From: Pirellulaceae bacterium
GTDB taxonomy: Bacteria > Planctomycetota > Planctomycetia > Pirellulales > Pirellulaceae
DNA length: 64,000 nucleotides
Direction: 5' to 3'
NCBI GenBank assembly: GCA_018402565.1
Contig: JAGYIQ010000007.1
Location: 124,001 to 188,000, forward strand
How positions within the stretch are numbered: the stretch's first letter is position 1; every line of letters begins with the position of its first letter. The notes beneath the pieces are model-generated. The model was not told where the DNA came from. It ran no database searches and saw nothing but the letters and a program-made list of their open reading frames with translations. Positions 49,888 through 58,636 of this stretch are shown one piece after another. A program made the position numbers and the translations under genes.

Positions 49888-50406
49888 ATGGATTTTCACG
49901 TCGAGTTCCGCCCCGATCTGTTGCACCCCTCGGCCTACGTCGCTCCAGGCGCCGTGGTCACCGGACACGTGACGTTGGGCCCAGAGGCCAGCGTTTGGTT
50001 TGGCGCGGTCATCCGCGGGGATACGCAACCGATTGAGATCGGCCCGCAGTCCAACGTGCAGGACCTGGCGTTGCTGCACTCCGATGCCGGCCTCGTTTGT
50101 CGACTGGGGGCCCGCGTCACCGTCGGCCATGCGGCGATTGTCCACGGTGCGGTCGTCGAAGACGATTGCTTGATCGGCATGCGAGCCACCCTGCTCAACC
50201 GCGTCCATGTCGGGGCCGGCAGCCTGATCGCCGCCGGCAGTTTGGTGACCGAAGGGACCATCATTCCCCCCGGCAGCGTCGTCATGGGAGCCCCCGCCAC
50301 GGTGCGGCGCGGCGTGTCGGACGCCGATCGCCAACGCATCGAGTACGCCGCCCAACACTATGTGAAATTGGCCGCCGCCTATCGGAAAGCCGCCCAACGC
50401 CCATGA
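49888..50406 (+). CDS. Gamma-carbonic-anhydrase-like hexapeptide protein
   Basis: A 172-residue left-handed beta-helix protein of the gamma-carbonic anhydrase/YrdA group. Hexapeptide turns run through most of the sequence: VAPGAVVTGHVTLGPEASVWFGAVIRGD, with SNVQDLALLH, VTVGHAAIVHGAVVEDDCLIGMRATLLN and GSLIAAGSLVTEGTIIPPGS. The zinc-binding His residues are visible in LALLHSDAG, TVGHAAIVHG. ATG 49888 lies 14 bases after the fused gene; a GTG at 49870 that overlaps its TGA is also possible. Activity and role are not established for most of this group. Confidence 0.88.
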   Translation: MDFHVEFRPDLLHPSAYVAPGAVVTGHVTLGPEASVWFGAVIRGDTQPIEIGPQSNVQDLALLHSDAGLVCRLGARVTVGHAAIVHGAVVEDDCLIGMRATLLNRVHVGAGSLIAAGSLVTEGTIIPPGSVVMGAPATVRRGVSDADRQRIEYAAQHYVKLAAAYRKAAQRP

Positions 50407-51437
50407 GAATCGTGATGATGGGGACCGGCCCATTCGCCGTCCCGACCTTCCAGGCCTTGCTTGCCGCCGGCCACGACATCCCCCTGCTCGTCACACGGCC
50501 CCCCGTACCCACCAAGGGCAAGCCGCCTATCAATCCGATGCGCGAAGTGGCCACAGCCCACGGCATCCCGGTCTTTGACCCGCCCAGTATCAACACGGCC
50601 GAAGCGATCAACACCGTCCAGTCATTGGCCGCCGATCTGCTGGTCGTCTGCGACTACGGCCAAATCCTCTCCCCCGCCGCCCTGGCCACAACCCGCTGGG
50701 GTGGCATCAACCTGCACGGCTCGCTGCTGCCCAAGTACCGCGGCGCCGCGCCCGTCCAATGGTGCGTCTATCACGGGGATCCCGTCTCGGGTGTCTCCGT
50801 TATCTTGCTCACCCCCAAGCTCGATGGCGGTCCCGTGCTGGTGCAAACCTCCGTCGACGTCGACCCCGCTGAAACTGCCGGCGAATTGGAGACGCGTCTG
50901 TCGCAGATCGGTGTCGAGGCCGTTTTGCAGGCCTTGCTGCAGCTGGAGCAGTGGGACCTGGCCCAGGACCCCACGAATCCAACCAACGGCCCGGGCAGTT
51001 CGCCACCCGTGCTCGGTATCCCCCAAGCGGCTGAGCTGGTGACCAAAGCCCCTCGGCTGCACAAATCGCAAGGCCAGATCGATTGGACTCGCTCGGCGGC
51101 CGACCTCCGCAACCAAATCCGTGCCTTCCAGCCCTGGCCCGGCAGCTACACCCACTGGCAGCGCGGCTCCGGCCCCCCGCTGCGATTGATCATCGCGGCT
51201 GCCCAAGTTGTCCCGGCCCCCACCGATCCGCCGTCCCCGGCCTCCGCCGGTTCCCCTGCCGCTCCGGGCACCCTCGTCCGAGCCGACCACGAGCAGCTCT
51301 GGGTCCAGACCGGCGACGGCGTTCTCTCCCTGACGCAGATCCAACCGGCTGGCAAACGGGTCATGAGCATCGCCGAGTTCCTCCGCGGCTATGCCCCCGC
51401 CCCAGGCCAGGCCTTCGCGTGGCTCGATCCTGCCTAG
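50403..51437 (+). CDS. fmt: Methionyl-tRNA formyltransferase
   Basis: A 344-residue enzyme that formylates initiator Met-tRNA using 10-formyl-tetrahydrofolate. The N-terminal Rossmann domain starts MRIVMMGTGPFAVPTFQ and holds the catalytic region NLHGSLLPKYRGAAPVQW (Asn, His and the SLLPKYRG loop) with the later Asp in TPKLDGGPVL. The C-terminal OB-like domain (about 215-340) includes RAFQPWPGSYTHW and a Pro/Ala-rich insertion. Its ATG overlaps the stop of the hexapeptide gene by four bases (ATGA), showing tight coupling. Confidence 0.95.
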   Translation: MRIVMMGTGPFAVPTFQALLAAGHDIPLLVTRPPVPTKGKPPINPMREVATAHGIPVFDPPSINTAEAINTVQSLAADLLVVCDYGQILSPAALATTRWGGINLHGSLLPKYRGAAPVQWCVYHGDPVSGVSVILLTPKLDGGPVLVQTSVDVDPAETAGELETRLSQIGVEAVLQALLQLEQWDLAQDPTNPTNGPGSSPPVLGIPQAAELVTKAPRLHKSQGQIDWTRSAADLRNQIRAFQPWPGSYTHWQRGSGPPLRLIIAAAQVVPAPTDPPSPASAGSPAAPGTLVRADHEQLWVQTGDGVLSLTQIQPAGKRVMSIAEFLRGYAPAPGQAFAWLDPA

Positions 51438-51667
51438 CTGAAGCAAAACAGGGTCCCCTCTAGGCTCGCCAGGGTCTCGGTTTTGCGGAGGCTGCCCAGT
51501 GCTCCTGTACTGCCTAGGCCTCCTCAATCGCCTGTTCGTAAAAGACTGAGGAAACGGCTTAAAGGGATTGTAGGGGTCGGGACGAAAGTACAGAGAAGAC
51601 CTCGGTGAGTCGCGGGATCGCGCGCCGGTGGTTGGTCCCTGCATCGGCCCCGATTTGCTGGCAACCC
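51438..51667. other. Intergenic region with an imperfect hairpin
   Basis: 230 bases between fmt and the chain-length determinant gene. Around 51486-51526 GGAGGC is inverted as GCCTCC with an inner CAGT/ACTG pair, an imperfect hairpin without a U-tract. It might end or process fmt transcripts. Nothing else is recognised. Confidence 0.35.
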
Positions 51668-53308
51668 ATGAACATGGAAGACAACATCGCCCTGCCCAAT
51701 CTTCGTCGGACCGCCACCGCTCGCGTTCGTCGTCGCATTTACGTGGCCGTCGTCATGACGTTGGCGATATTCTTTGTGGGCCTGTTGTATTGGCCCCTGA
51801 CGGCTCGGCAGTTCCGGACCTTTGCGGAAATCACCGTACAGATGCCCGCGGCCCGCGCGACGGGTGCCGTGCTGCAAGCCGAGCCGTTGGATCGAGACGG
51901 TCGATTGCAAGGGATACTCCGCGAATGCCTGTCGGATTCGGTCCTGGTCGACATGATTCGTCAAGCCACGTTTCAGGACCAGGGCGGAGTCGCTCGGACC
52001 CAACTGGCCGACGTGCGGCAGCGTCTCAGCGTGGGCATCACGCGGGACTCCGACACCGAAGCCAACACCCGCTGGATCCAGGTCATTTGGACGGGGCCGG
52101 CCGAGAGCGGCGCGCGGCGTTTGGTAGATGGTCTGACGCAGGAGATTGCCAGTCGCGTGGCGCGGGACGTGCGGCTCGACTCGCTGCAACGCAAGCTTGA
52201 GGAGCGTGTCGACCAGATCGCCCAACGGCAAACCGAACAGGCCAAACAACTGAATTTGATCGTCCAGCAGGCTCGGCAACAGATCGAGCGACAGCAGTTC
52301 ACCGTGCTGGCCTTGCAGCAACAGGTCGGCAGTCTGCGCGTGGGCACTCCGGCCATCACCGCCTCGGTCCAGCGTCAGGTGGAAGCCATCAAGCAACAGG
52401 TCCTCAACTCGGATGCTCACCTGCTGAGTCTGCTCAGGCAACAGGTCATGCACCATTTTGAAGTCGACGAAACGGATGGCTTGGTCCAGCACATCGAGCG
52501 ATTGATCCAAGATCGCCAAGCCGTCTTGGCCCAGGCGAGCAACTTGCCGCAGCAGATCGCCGCCAAGTCCGCCGTTTCGGACTTGCCGCCCTTGGACTCT
52601 GGGATGCGAAGCGATAACGGCAACGCTGCCGCCCTGGCCGACGCTCGCTCGCAGGAGGCCATCTCCAGTGACGCTCGCGTCCGCACCAATCCCTTCTTTA
52701 CCGCGTCCGCTCAGATACGGCGGGAGGAGGAGAATCACACGCACTTGGCCGAGGTCCGCGAGATCGTCGATCAACTGCAGTTGGATTCGGTGATGGACGA
52801 GTTGCAGCATTTGGATTCGCTGCTCTCGCATGCCGCCTCCCAGCGTGTGCCACTGTTGGATGTGTCTCAACAGATGCAACAGTTGGCGCCAACCTATCGG
52901 ATCGTGCAAGTCCAACCCGCGTCTGTGAGCGCTCCGCAGGATTTGACACCAACTCGCCAATGGACCTTCGGCTTGATGCTGATCGCCTTGATGGTGGGGA
53001 CCGCGTTCACGCTGCAGCACTCCCCTGAATCGTTGACACGCAAGCTGTTTCGCCCCCAACAATTGGCCCAGTACTTGGGGGTCGACCACATTGGGACAAT
53101 CCGGACGGCGGCCCCGCAACCCAACGTTGTGGATCGCTTTGTCAAGCTGATCGGGCGACGACTGTTTCAGGCAGCCGAGCTGATGGTCGCGTTCTGTTTG
53201 GGAGGGGTCATCATGGCGATGATCTGGGAGCCCTCACTGCCCGGCTTGCTCGTACTCAATCCGTTGGAGGGACTTTGCCACGCGTTTTGGGTCCTGTTGG
53301 GACGTTAG
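51668..53308 (+). CDS. Polysaccharide chain-length determinant-like (Wzz/GumC) protein
   Basis: A 546-residue inner-membrane protein. A first helix (about residues 25-43, VAVVMTLAIFFVGLLYWPL) is followed by a periplasmic domain with a Wzz-like start (FAEITVQMP, then VLVDMIRQA) and long Gln/Glu-rich coiled coils (about 170-290 and 340-400). A second helix at about 440 (WTFGLMLIALMVGTAFTL) and a further hydrophobic segment near the C-terminus close the protein. This matches polysaccharide co-polymerases that set exopolysaccharide chain length. The following ATPase and CpsD-like genes on the same strand complete an XrtA-type accessory trio. Start could be ATG 51668 or 51674. Confidence 0.8.
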   Translation: MNMEDNIALPNLRRTATARVRRRIYVAVVMTLAIFFVGLLYWPLTARQFRTFAEITVQMPAARATGAVLQAEPLDRDGRLQGILRECLSDSVLVDMIRQATFQDQGGVARTQLADVRQRLSVGITRDSDTEANTRWIQVIWTGPAESGARRLVDGLTQEIASRVARDVRLDSLQRKLEERVDQIAQRQTEQAKQLNLIVQQARQQIERQQFTVLALQQQVGSLRVGTPAITASVQRQVEAIKQQVLNSDAHLLSLLRQQVMHHFEVDETDGLVQHIERLIQDRQAVLAQASNLPQQIAAKSAVSDLPPLDSGMRSDNGNAAALADARSQEAISSDARVRTNPFFTASAQIRREEENHTHLAEVREIVDQLQLDSVMDELQHLDSLLSHAASQRVPLLDVSQQMQQLAPTYRIVQVQPASVSAPQDLTPTRQWTFGLMLIALMVGTAFTLQHSPESLTRKLFRPQQLAQYLGVDHIGTIRTAAPQPNVVDRFVKLIGRRLFQAAELMVAFCLGGVIMAMIWEPSLPGLLVLNPLEGLCHAFWVLLGR

Positions 53309-53361
53309 GGCTTTATTGAATCGCCGGATGGAAGTTTACAGCAATGGGTGGAAGACAAGAT

Positions 53362-55599
53362 ATGATTTGGCAGTACTTTCGGCTAACCGCGACTCCCTTC
53401 CCCGTGCTGCCCGTTGCTGCTCAGGCTTGCGTGTTGCCGTCGTGGCACGAGCACTTGGACCAATTGCAGTCCACGCTGGAGCAGCAGCAGGGACCGGCTC
53501 TGATCTTGGGTTCCGCCGGAACCGGCAAGACCATGCTGTTGGCGATCTTGGCCCAACGCTTGGCCGCGCATTATCGCATCTGCCAGTTGCGCGATGGTGG
53601 CCTCGACAACCGACTGGATTTTTGGAAGACCCTGCTGTTTGAACTCGGACTCCCCTTGCCCGGCGCCGACGCCAACGATTGCCGCCGGGCTCTCCTCTCG
53701 GCCCTCCGCCAGCAACCCGAGTTCGCGGGGGATCTGCTGCTGTTGATCGATGAGGCGCATACGCTCTCTGAAGATGTCTTAGAGCAATTGCGTCTATTGT
53801 CCAATATTGTCGAACAGGGTCACAGTCGCATCCAGTTTGTCTTGGCTGGCAACCATCCGCTGGAAGAGCAACTGCTCACCTCGCAATTGAATTCACTCAA
53901 CCAGCGGATCCACTGCCGAGTCTACCTGGCCGGGATGGGCCTCGATGAACTCTTTAGCTACATCGATTTTCATTGGCAACGGGTCGGCGGCCAGCAACAT
54001 CCGTTTACCGATGAAGCCATCCGTGCCCTGCATACCGCCACCCTGGGAATCCCTCGACTCGTCCATCAATTGACCGAACAGGCCTTGGGCTTCGCCGCTC
54101 AACAGCACCTGGAAGTTATCGATGAAACCAGCATTCAGATTGCTTGGAGCCGCTGGCAGCACTTGCCCGTGCCGCAACTGAATCGGTCAAGCCAAGGTGC
54201 CGAGCAACCCGCATCTGCGACGACCACTGCCCCGGTACTCGAGTTCGGTAGCCTGGACGATGACCTGCCGAGCGTCGCTGAGCATTTGGCGACAGCCGAC
54301 GAGCCGCTGGCAGCCGCTGATGCGTTTTCCCACGAATCGCCTGTTGCCAGTACCGAGAATGCCGAGAGCATCGCTTCGTTGGTGGCCGCCCAACAAACGG
54401 CTCAGTCCCAGACGCTGATCCGGTTTGCTTTCGAAGCCGATATCCAGAAGCCCGCCTCGGTCCCCGCAGTTTCCACTGACCCGACCCCCACTGCCGCGAC
54501 ACCCGCTGCCGCGCCGCTCGCTGCGCCGGCCGTGACGCCAACCGGCCCGCTGACGACGATACCGGCACCGTCTCAGCCCATTTTGCCGGCCACACCCGTG
54601 GCCTCATCCGCCGGACCCGTGCGACCGCCGCAGCCCCAGCCCGCAGTCCCGTCCACGCAGCGCAGCTACCAACAATGGGAGGCAGCCTTCGATACGCTGG
54701 AGCAAGCGTTGGACCGCGTTCAGCAACCGGCCGATGCCATCGAGGACCTGCTGATCGAAGCCGATCTGCAAGCCATCGCCAATCCTGTCGAGATCATCCC
54801 ACAGTCGGCGGCTGAGACTCGCCAATGCTTGTCCACCGCTCCCGCCGAAGTCTTCCAAGACCATCTGTACTTCGAGACGTTGTGGCTGCAGGACACGGTG
54901 TGGACCCAGTACATCAAGGACCCGGACGCTTCGGCCCCAACGGCAAACGTCGAGAGTGCGTCGCCCGACTTGGCAGCACGGGACACGGCGACAGTGGACA
55001 CGGCAACACTGGACACAGCCATCTCGGCCTCCTCGCTCATCGATGATGCGACGGTCTCCATCCCGTTGACGCGAATCCGCATCGATAGCCCGACGGCCCC
55101 GCCGACCATTGCCCCGCCGACCATTGCCTCACCGGCCATTGCCTCACCGACCGTTGCCCCACCAGCGAAGCCCATGCACGTCAACTCACCGTCAGCCCGT
55201 CCGCTTGGCTTGTCCGAAACGCCGAATCTGATGGAGGCGACTGCCGTAGACCTTTCCACGCAAAGCGAGCAGTTCCCGCCAGCGGACATGGAAATTCGGA
55301 TTGACGCCCAGGTCGGCCGCCAAGTAAATCCTCCGCAGCGCATCGAACGTTGGGAAACCGTCCGTCCGATCGATGCTCCGGTCGTTACGTGGAGTGCCGC
55401 GGAAGTCGAACTGGGAGAGGCCGTTCGCACGTCCGCCGCCCTGTTCAACGACGATGCCGCCATTATCCACCGCCAACCGGAGCCTCGCGTCAACGCCGGC
55501 CGAGAAGCCGTGATTCACTCGCCACAAGTCATGGAGCCTCCCGCCATGGCTCGGCGGAAGGACTTGCGGGCCCTGTTGCACGCTTTGCGCGGCTACTGA
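53362..55599 (+). CDS. ExeA-like AAA ATPase (XrtA/PEP-CTERM locus type) with long repeat-rich tail
   Basis: A 745-residue protein. The N-terminal about 265 residues are an ExeA/GspA-type ATPase: MIWQYFRLTATPF start as in the family, Walker A GSAGTGKTM with K56, Walker B LLLLIDEAHTL, sensor VLAGNHPLEEQL and a C-terminal RLVHQLTEQALGFA. Such ATPases accompany secretion and XrtA exopolysaccharide loci. The remaining about 480 residues are Ala/Pro/Thr-rich and disordered, with in-frame 15-bp repeats (DTATV/DTATL, about 54975-55020; TIAPP/AIASP, about 55083-55157), and no known domain. A second ATG six codons upstream (53344) also has a possible ribosome-binding site. Confidence 0.8.
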   Translation: MIWQYFRLTATPFPVLPVAAQACVLPSWHEHLDQLQSTLEQQQGPALILGSAGTGKTMLLAILAQRLAAHYRICQLRDGGLDNRLDFWKTLLFELGLPLPGADANDCRRALLSALRQQPEFAGDLLLLIDEAHTLSEDVLEQLRLLSNIVEQGHSRIQFVLAGNHPLEEQLLTSQLNSLNQRIHCRVYLAGMGLDELFSYIDFHWQRVGGQQHPFTDEAIRALHTATLGIPRLVHQLTEQALGFAAQQHLEVIDETSIQIAWSRWQHLPVPQLNRSSQGAEQPASATTTAPVLEFGSLDDDLPSVAEHLATADEPLAAADAFSHESPVASTENAESIASLVAAQQTAQSQTLIRFAFEADIQKPASVPAVSTDPTPTAATPAAAPLAAPAVTPTGPLTTIPAPSQPILPATPVASSAGPVRPPQPQPAVPSTQRSYQQWEAAFDTLEQALDRVQQPADAIEDLLIEADLQAIANPVEIIPQSAAETRQCLSTAPAEVFQDHLYFETLWLQDTVWTQYIKDPDASAPTANVESASPDLAARDTATVDTATLDTAISASSLIDDATVSIPLTRIRIDSPTAPPTIAPPTIASPAIASPTVAPPAKPMHVNSPSARPLGLSETPNLMEATAVDLSTQSEQFPPADMEIRIDAQVGRQVNPPQRIERWETVRPIDAPVVTWSAAEVELGEAVRTSAALFNDDAAIIHRQPEPRVNAGREAVIHSPQVMEPPAMARRKDLRALLHALRGY

Positions 55600-55707
55600 T
55601 CGGCCATAGGAGCCCGCCGTCATGAACTGCCCGAGACGATTCTCGGGACGAACGGTGCCTGGTGGCAATTCGCCAGCACCCCTCCAGTCCAGGGAGACCA
55701 GAGTACC

Positions 55708-57114
55708 ATGCATCGCATCGAAGACATCATTCGCCAACTGAACGCGGTCTCCGCTCACATCCAGCCGGAACTGGCCGATCACTTGCGTCAAATCCAGGAG
55801 CGATTGGACCGAGCGCATGCCGGTGTCGCTCGTCCGCAGCATGCCAACGCCCCATCGGCCGCTCTGGCGCATGTTTCTCTTGCGGCAACTTCCGTCGCCC
55901 ATGTCGGGCATTCGGGTGCAGAAGCTCAGGATCCGCCGATTCTGGTCCCAGCCTCCGCTCAAGCCTCCGCTCAAGCCTTCGAATTGCTGGATGAATTGGA
56001 GCACGAACTCGACGTGCTGGAGGAACTGGAGACCAGCACCCCTCCGGCACCCATCGCCGACGTACGACTGGCCGTCGATCCACCGACTCCCACGCTGGAC
56101 ATCCGGACCCAAATCGCCGCACAACAAGCGGTGGCCGCTGTCGCTGTCGCTCCTCCCCGAAAGTCTCCGCTCCCTCGTACCCGCCCAGCCGGAGCCGACC
56201 ACGCGGTCACTGCCCCAGTTGCAATCACTGCCCCGCCAGCCGCAGAACCGCCGATCAAGTCGGCTGCGGTGGCAAGCTCTGTCACTGGCCCTGTCACCAG
56301 CTCTGTCACTGGCTCGGCCGATATCGTGCAGCCGCACGAACCCACCACACCACACTTTTTGCGGGGCAACACCAGCCCACGTCCGGCGACCGAGCCCTCG
56401 ACGGGATCAATCGATCCACCGGCCGATCGACTGGGACAGCGTGCCGACATCGTGCCGTTGCAGACGACCGTAGCCGCTAAGGATTCGGCCAGCAAGCTTC
56501 CGCTGTTTGAGAGCCTGTGGTTCCGGCAGGCTGCACCGCAAAGCTTCACGGCTCGCATTGTCGATCGGCTGCTGCAGAAGATGCCCAGTACTGTGCCCGC
56601 GGTTCTGCACTTCTGCCAAGACCAATTCAGCCAGGCCGACAGTCCACTGATCTGCACCCAGATCGCTTGGGAGTTGTCCCGTCGCGGCGTCGGACAAGTG
56701 CTGCTGGTCGATGCGGACTTCGACCATCGCGAGATCAGCCGCCAACTGGGCAACGTCTATCTGCCGGGCCTGAGCGAAGCCATCAATCTGGGGGAACCCA
56801 TCGATTGTTTGGTCCGACCGACGGGCGTCCAGGCCCTGTCTTGGTTGCCCAGCGGGGAGGGGGACCTGAGTTTCCGCAAGATCGCCGGTGGACGATTGGC
56901 CGAAATTTCGCTAGAGTTTCGCCAGCGATTCCAGTGGATTTGCGTGCACGCGGGTGCCGCCCAGGATCGTGTGACCGCCGCGTGGGGTCGCTTTTGCGAC
57001 TACAGTTACTTGATCGCCAGCATGGCCGATGACCTGGGGCAGCCCACCAAGCAGGTGTTGGAGGGGTTGCGTACCGCCGAGTGTCGCGTGTCGGGGCTGA
57101 TCACGATCGACTGA
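55708..57114 (+). CDS. CpsD/BY-kinase-like protein with degenerate P-loop
   Basis: A 468-residue protein whose C-terminal about 200 residues resemble CpsD/CapB-type tyrosine autokinases and MinD-like ATPases: LWFRQAAPQ, then an extended LICTQIAWELSRRGVGQVLLVDADFDHREISRQLG, where VLLVDAD is Walker A-prime, then GLSEAINLGEP. However, the segment before it, where the Walker A loop GxxxGKS/T should lie, reads HFCQDQFSQADSPL, with no Gly-Lys-Ser. No Tyr-rich tail is present. It is probably a non-catalytic regulator of the chain-length protein. The N-terminal half is Ala/Pro-rich with a helix start (IEDIIRQLNAVSAHIQPELA). GGGAGACCAG lies upstream of the ATG. Confidence 0.75.
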   Translation: MHRIEDIIRQLNAVSAHIQPELADHLRQIQERLDRAHAGVARPQHANAPSAALAHVSLAATSVAHVGHSGAEAQDPPILVPASAQASAQAFELLDELEHELDVLEELETSTPPAPIADVRLAVDPPTPTLDIRTQIAAQQAVAAVAVAPPRKSPLPRTRPAGADHAVTAPVAITAPPAAEPPIKSAAVASSVTGPVTSSVTGSADIVQPHEPTTPHFLRGNTSPRPATEPSTGSIDPPADRLGQRADIVPLQTTVAAKDSASKLPLFESLWFRQAAPQSFTARIVDRLLQKMPSTVPAVLHFCQDQFSQADSPLICTQIAWELSRRGVGQVLLVDADFDHREISRQLGNVYLPGLSEAINLGEPIDCLVRPTGVQALSWLPSGEGDLSFRKIAGGRLAEISLEFRQRFQWICVHAGAAQDRVTAAWGRFCDYSYLIASMADDLGQPTKQVLEGLRTAECRVSGLITID

Positions 57115-57150
57115 CCAGCGGCTTCCGAATGGACCCAATTGTCCTTGGCG

Positions 57151-58584
57151 ATGCCCTCCTCCCAATCGGCCCAAACGCGTGTCGAAGCTTTCTTTTTCGG
57201 CCGCCTCAATTTTGAAAAACAACAGCCTCTGGGCGAGGGCCAGCGGCATTATCGACTTCGCCCGATTCAAGCCCTGCTAGAGCAGGTCGGCAACCCCCAC
57301 CTCCAACTGCCCATCGTGCATGTGGCCGGTACCAAGGGCAAGGGCTCCGTCTGCTCGATGCTGCATCACATCGTACACGCCAGCGGCCGGCGCTGCGGTC
57401 TGTACACCTCGCCGCATATCCACCATGTCGGCGAACGATTTGTCATCGACGGCCGCCCTGCCACCACCGAACAATTGGCGGAGGTCGTCGACTCGCTCAA
57501 CGCCGCCGTCGCTCACGTCGATGCTCGCTCGGCGGCGGAGCCCGACTTCGGCAGCTTGACTTTCTTTGATCTCTGCACGGCTGCCGCCTTCCAGTACTTC
57601 CATCTGCAACAAGTGCAAATGGCGGTGATCGAAGTCGGTATGGGCGGGCGACTGGACTCGACCAATGTCGTGCAACCGCTCGTCTCTGTTATCACCAACG
57701 TCAGTTTCGATCACACGCAGCAGTTGGGCAACACCATCGCCGCCATCGCACGCGAAAAGGCCGGCATCATCAAGTCGTTCGTCCCGGTCGTCAGTGGCGT
57801 CCGCCAAGGCGAAGGACGCGCGGTCGTGCGGGAACTCGCCACGCAACACGCGGCCCCCCTGTGGGAACTGGATCACGAACTCACCTGGACCTCCCCCGAT
57901 CCACTCCGCGGTCCCTGCCACGTGCAGGTGTCCGACCCAGGCACAAGCCGCCCCCTGGAATCTCCCGAACTGCGCACAAAGTTGTTAGGAAGACATCAAC
58001 GCGATAACCTGGCATTGGTCTACGCCGCTGTGCTGCGACTACGAGAGCAGGGATGGTCGATCTCGGATGCCGACCTCCAGACGGGACTCGATACCGCGCG
58101 GCCCGCCGGTCGACTGCAAATCATCCAACGACAACCCCAGGTGATTGTGGATGTGGCCCACAACCCCGCCAGTCTCTCGGCCCTAATCGAGACCCTGCAG
58201 CAACTGGAACAGGCAGATGCCACTCCCCCGGTCGCCGCGGCAGAGCCCCCAACAATTCGCTGCCGCACCTTGGTGTTTGCCGTCTCACGCGACAAAGACT
58301 TTGTCACCATGCTCCGCCTCGCTGCCCAATACTTCGATCGTGTCATCATGACACGGTTTCACCAAAACCCGCGAGCCACCGACTTAGCAACGCTGGCTCA
58401 AACCTGGGCCGAGGTTACCGATCCGTTACGCCCAATCCCCTGCGTTTGCATCGAACAGCCGCAGGAAGCTTACAAGTTGGCCCTCGAGCAGGCCCGATCG
58501 CAGGATTGGGTCGTCGTCGCCGGCTCGTTATTTTTGCTGGCCGAGATCGGAAGTTGGAACAATGCTGCGGCTGATGTAGAATGA
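57151..58584 (+). CDS. folC: Folylpolyglutamate synthase / dihydrofolate synthase
   Basis: A 477-residue Mur-ligase-like enzyme that adds glutamate to dihydropteroate and folates. P-loop HVAGTKGKGSVCSML, the Ω-loop/active-site region LYTSPHIHHVGERFVIDG, FFDLCTAAAFQYF, the family signature AVIEVGMGGRLDSTNVV, and KAGIIK are all present, with the C-terminal VDVAHNPASLSAL and VFAVSRDKD. The ATG at 57151 is used; a TTG four codons earlier exists. Given methanopterin-related genes in the genome, a role in related pterin glutamylation cannot be excluded, but the standard function is the simplest reading. Confidence 0.93.
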   Translation: MPSSQSAQTRVEAFFFGRLNFEKQQPLGEGQRHYRLRPIQALLEQVGNPHLQLPIVHVAGTKGKGSVCSMLHHIVHASGRRCGLYTSPHIHHVGERFVIDGRPATTEQLAEVVDSLNAAVAHVDARSAAEPDFGSLTFFDLCTAAAFQYFHLQQVQMAVIEVGMGGRLDSTNVVQPLVSVITNVSFDHTQQLGNTIAAIAREKAGIIKSFVPVVSGVRQGEGRAVVRELATQHAAPLWELDHELTWTSPDPLRGPCHVQVSDPGTSRPLESPELRTKLLGRHQRDNLALVYAAVLRLREQGWSISDADLQTGLDTARPAGRLQIIQRQPQVIVDVAHNPASLSALIETLQQLEQADATPPVAAAEPPTIRCRTLVFAVSRDKDFVTMLRLAAQYFDRVIMTRFHQNPRATDLATLAQTWAEVTDPLRPIPCVCIEQPQEAYKLALEQARSQDWVVVAGSLFLLAEIGSWNNAAADVE

Positions 58585-58636
58585 ACCTCCCCAGAGGGAC
58601 GGCCCTCGTCAGGTTTTTTGGAAGGTAGACTCCGTC

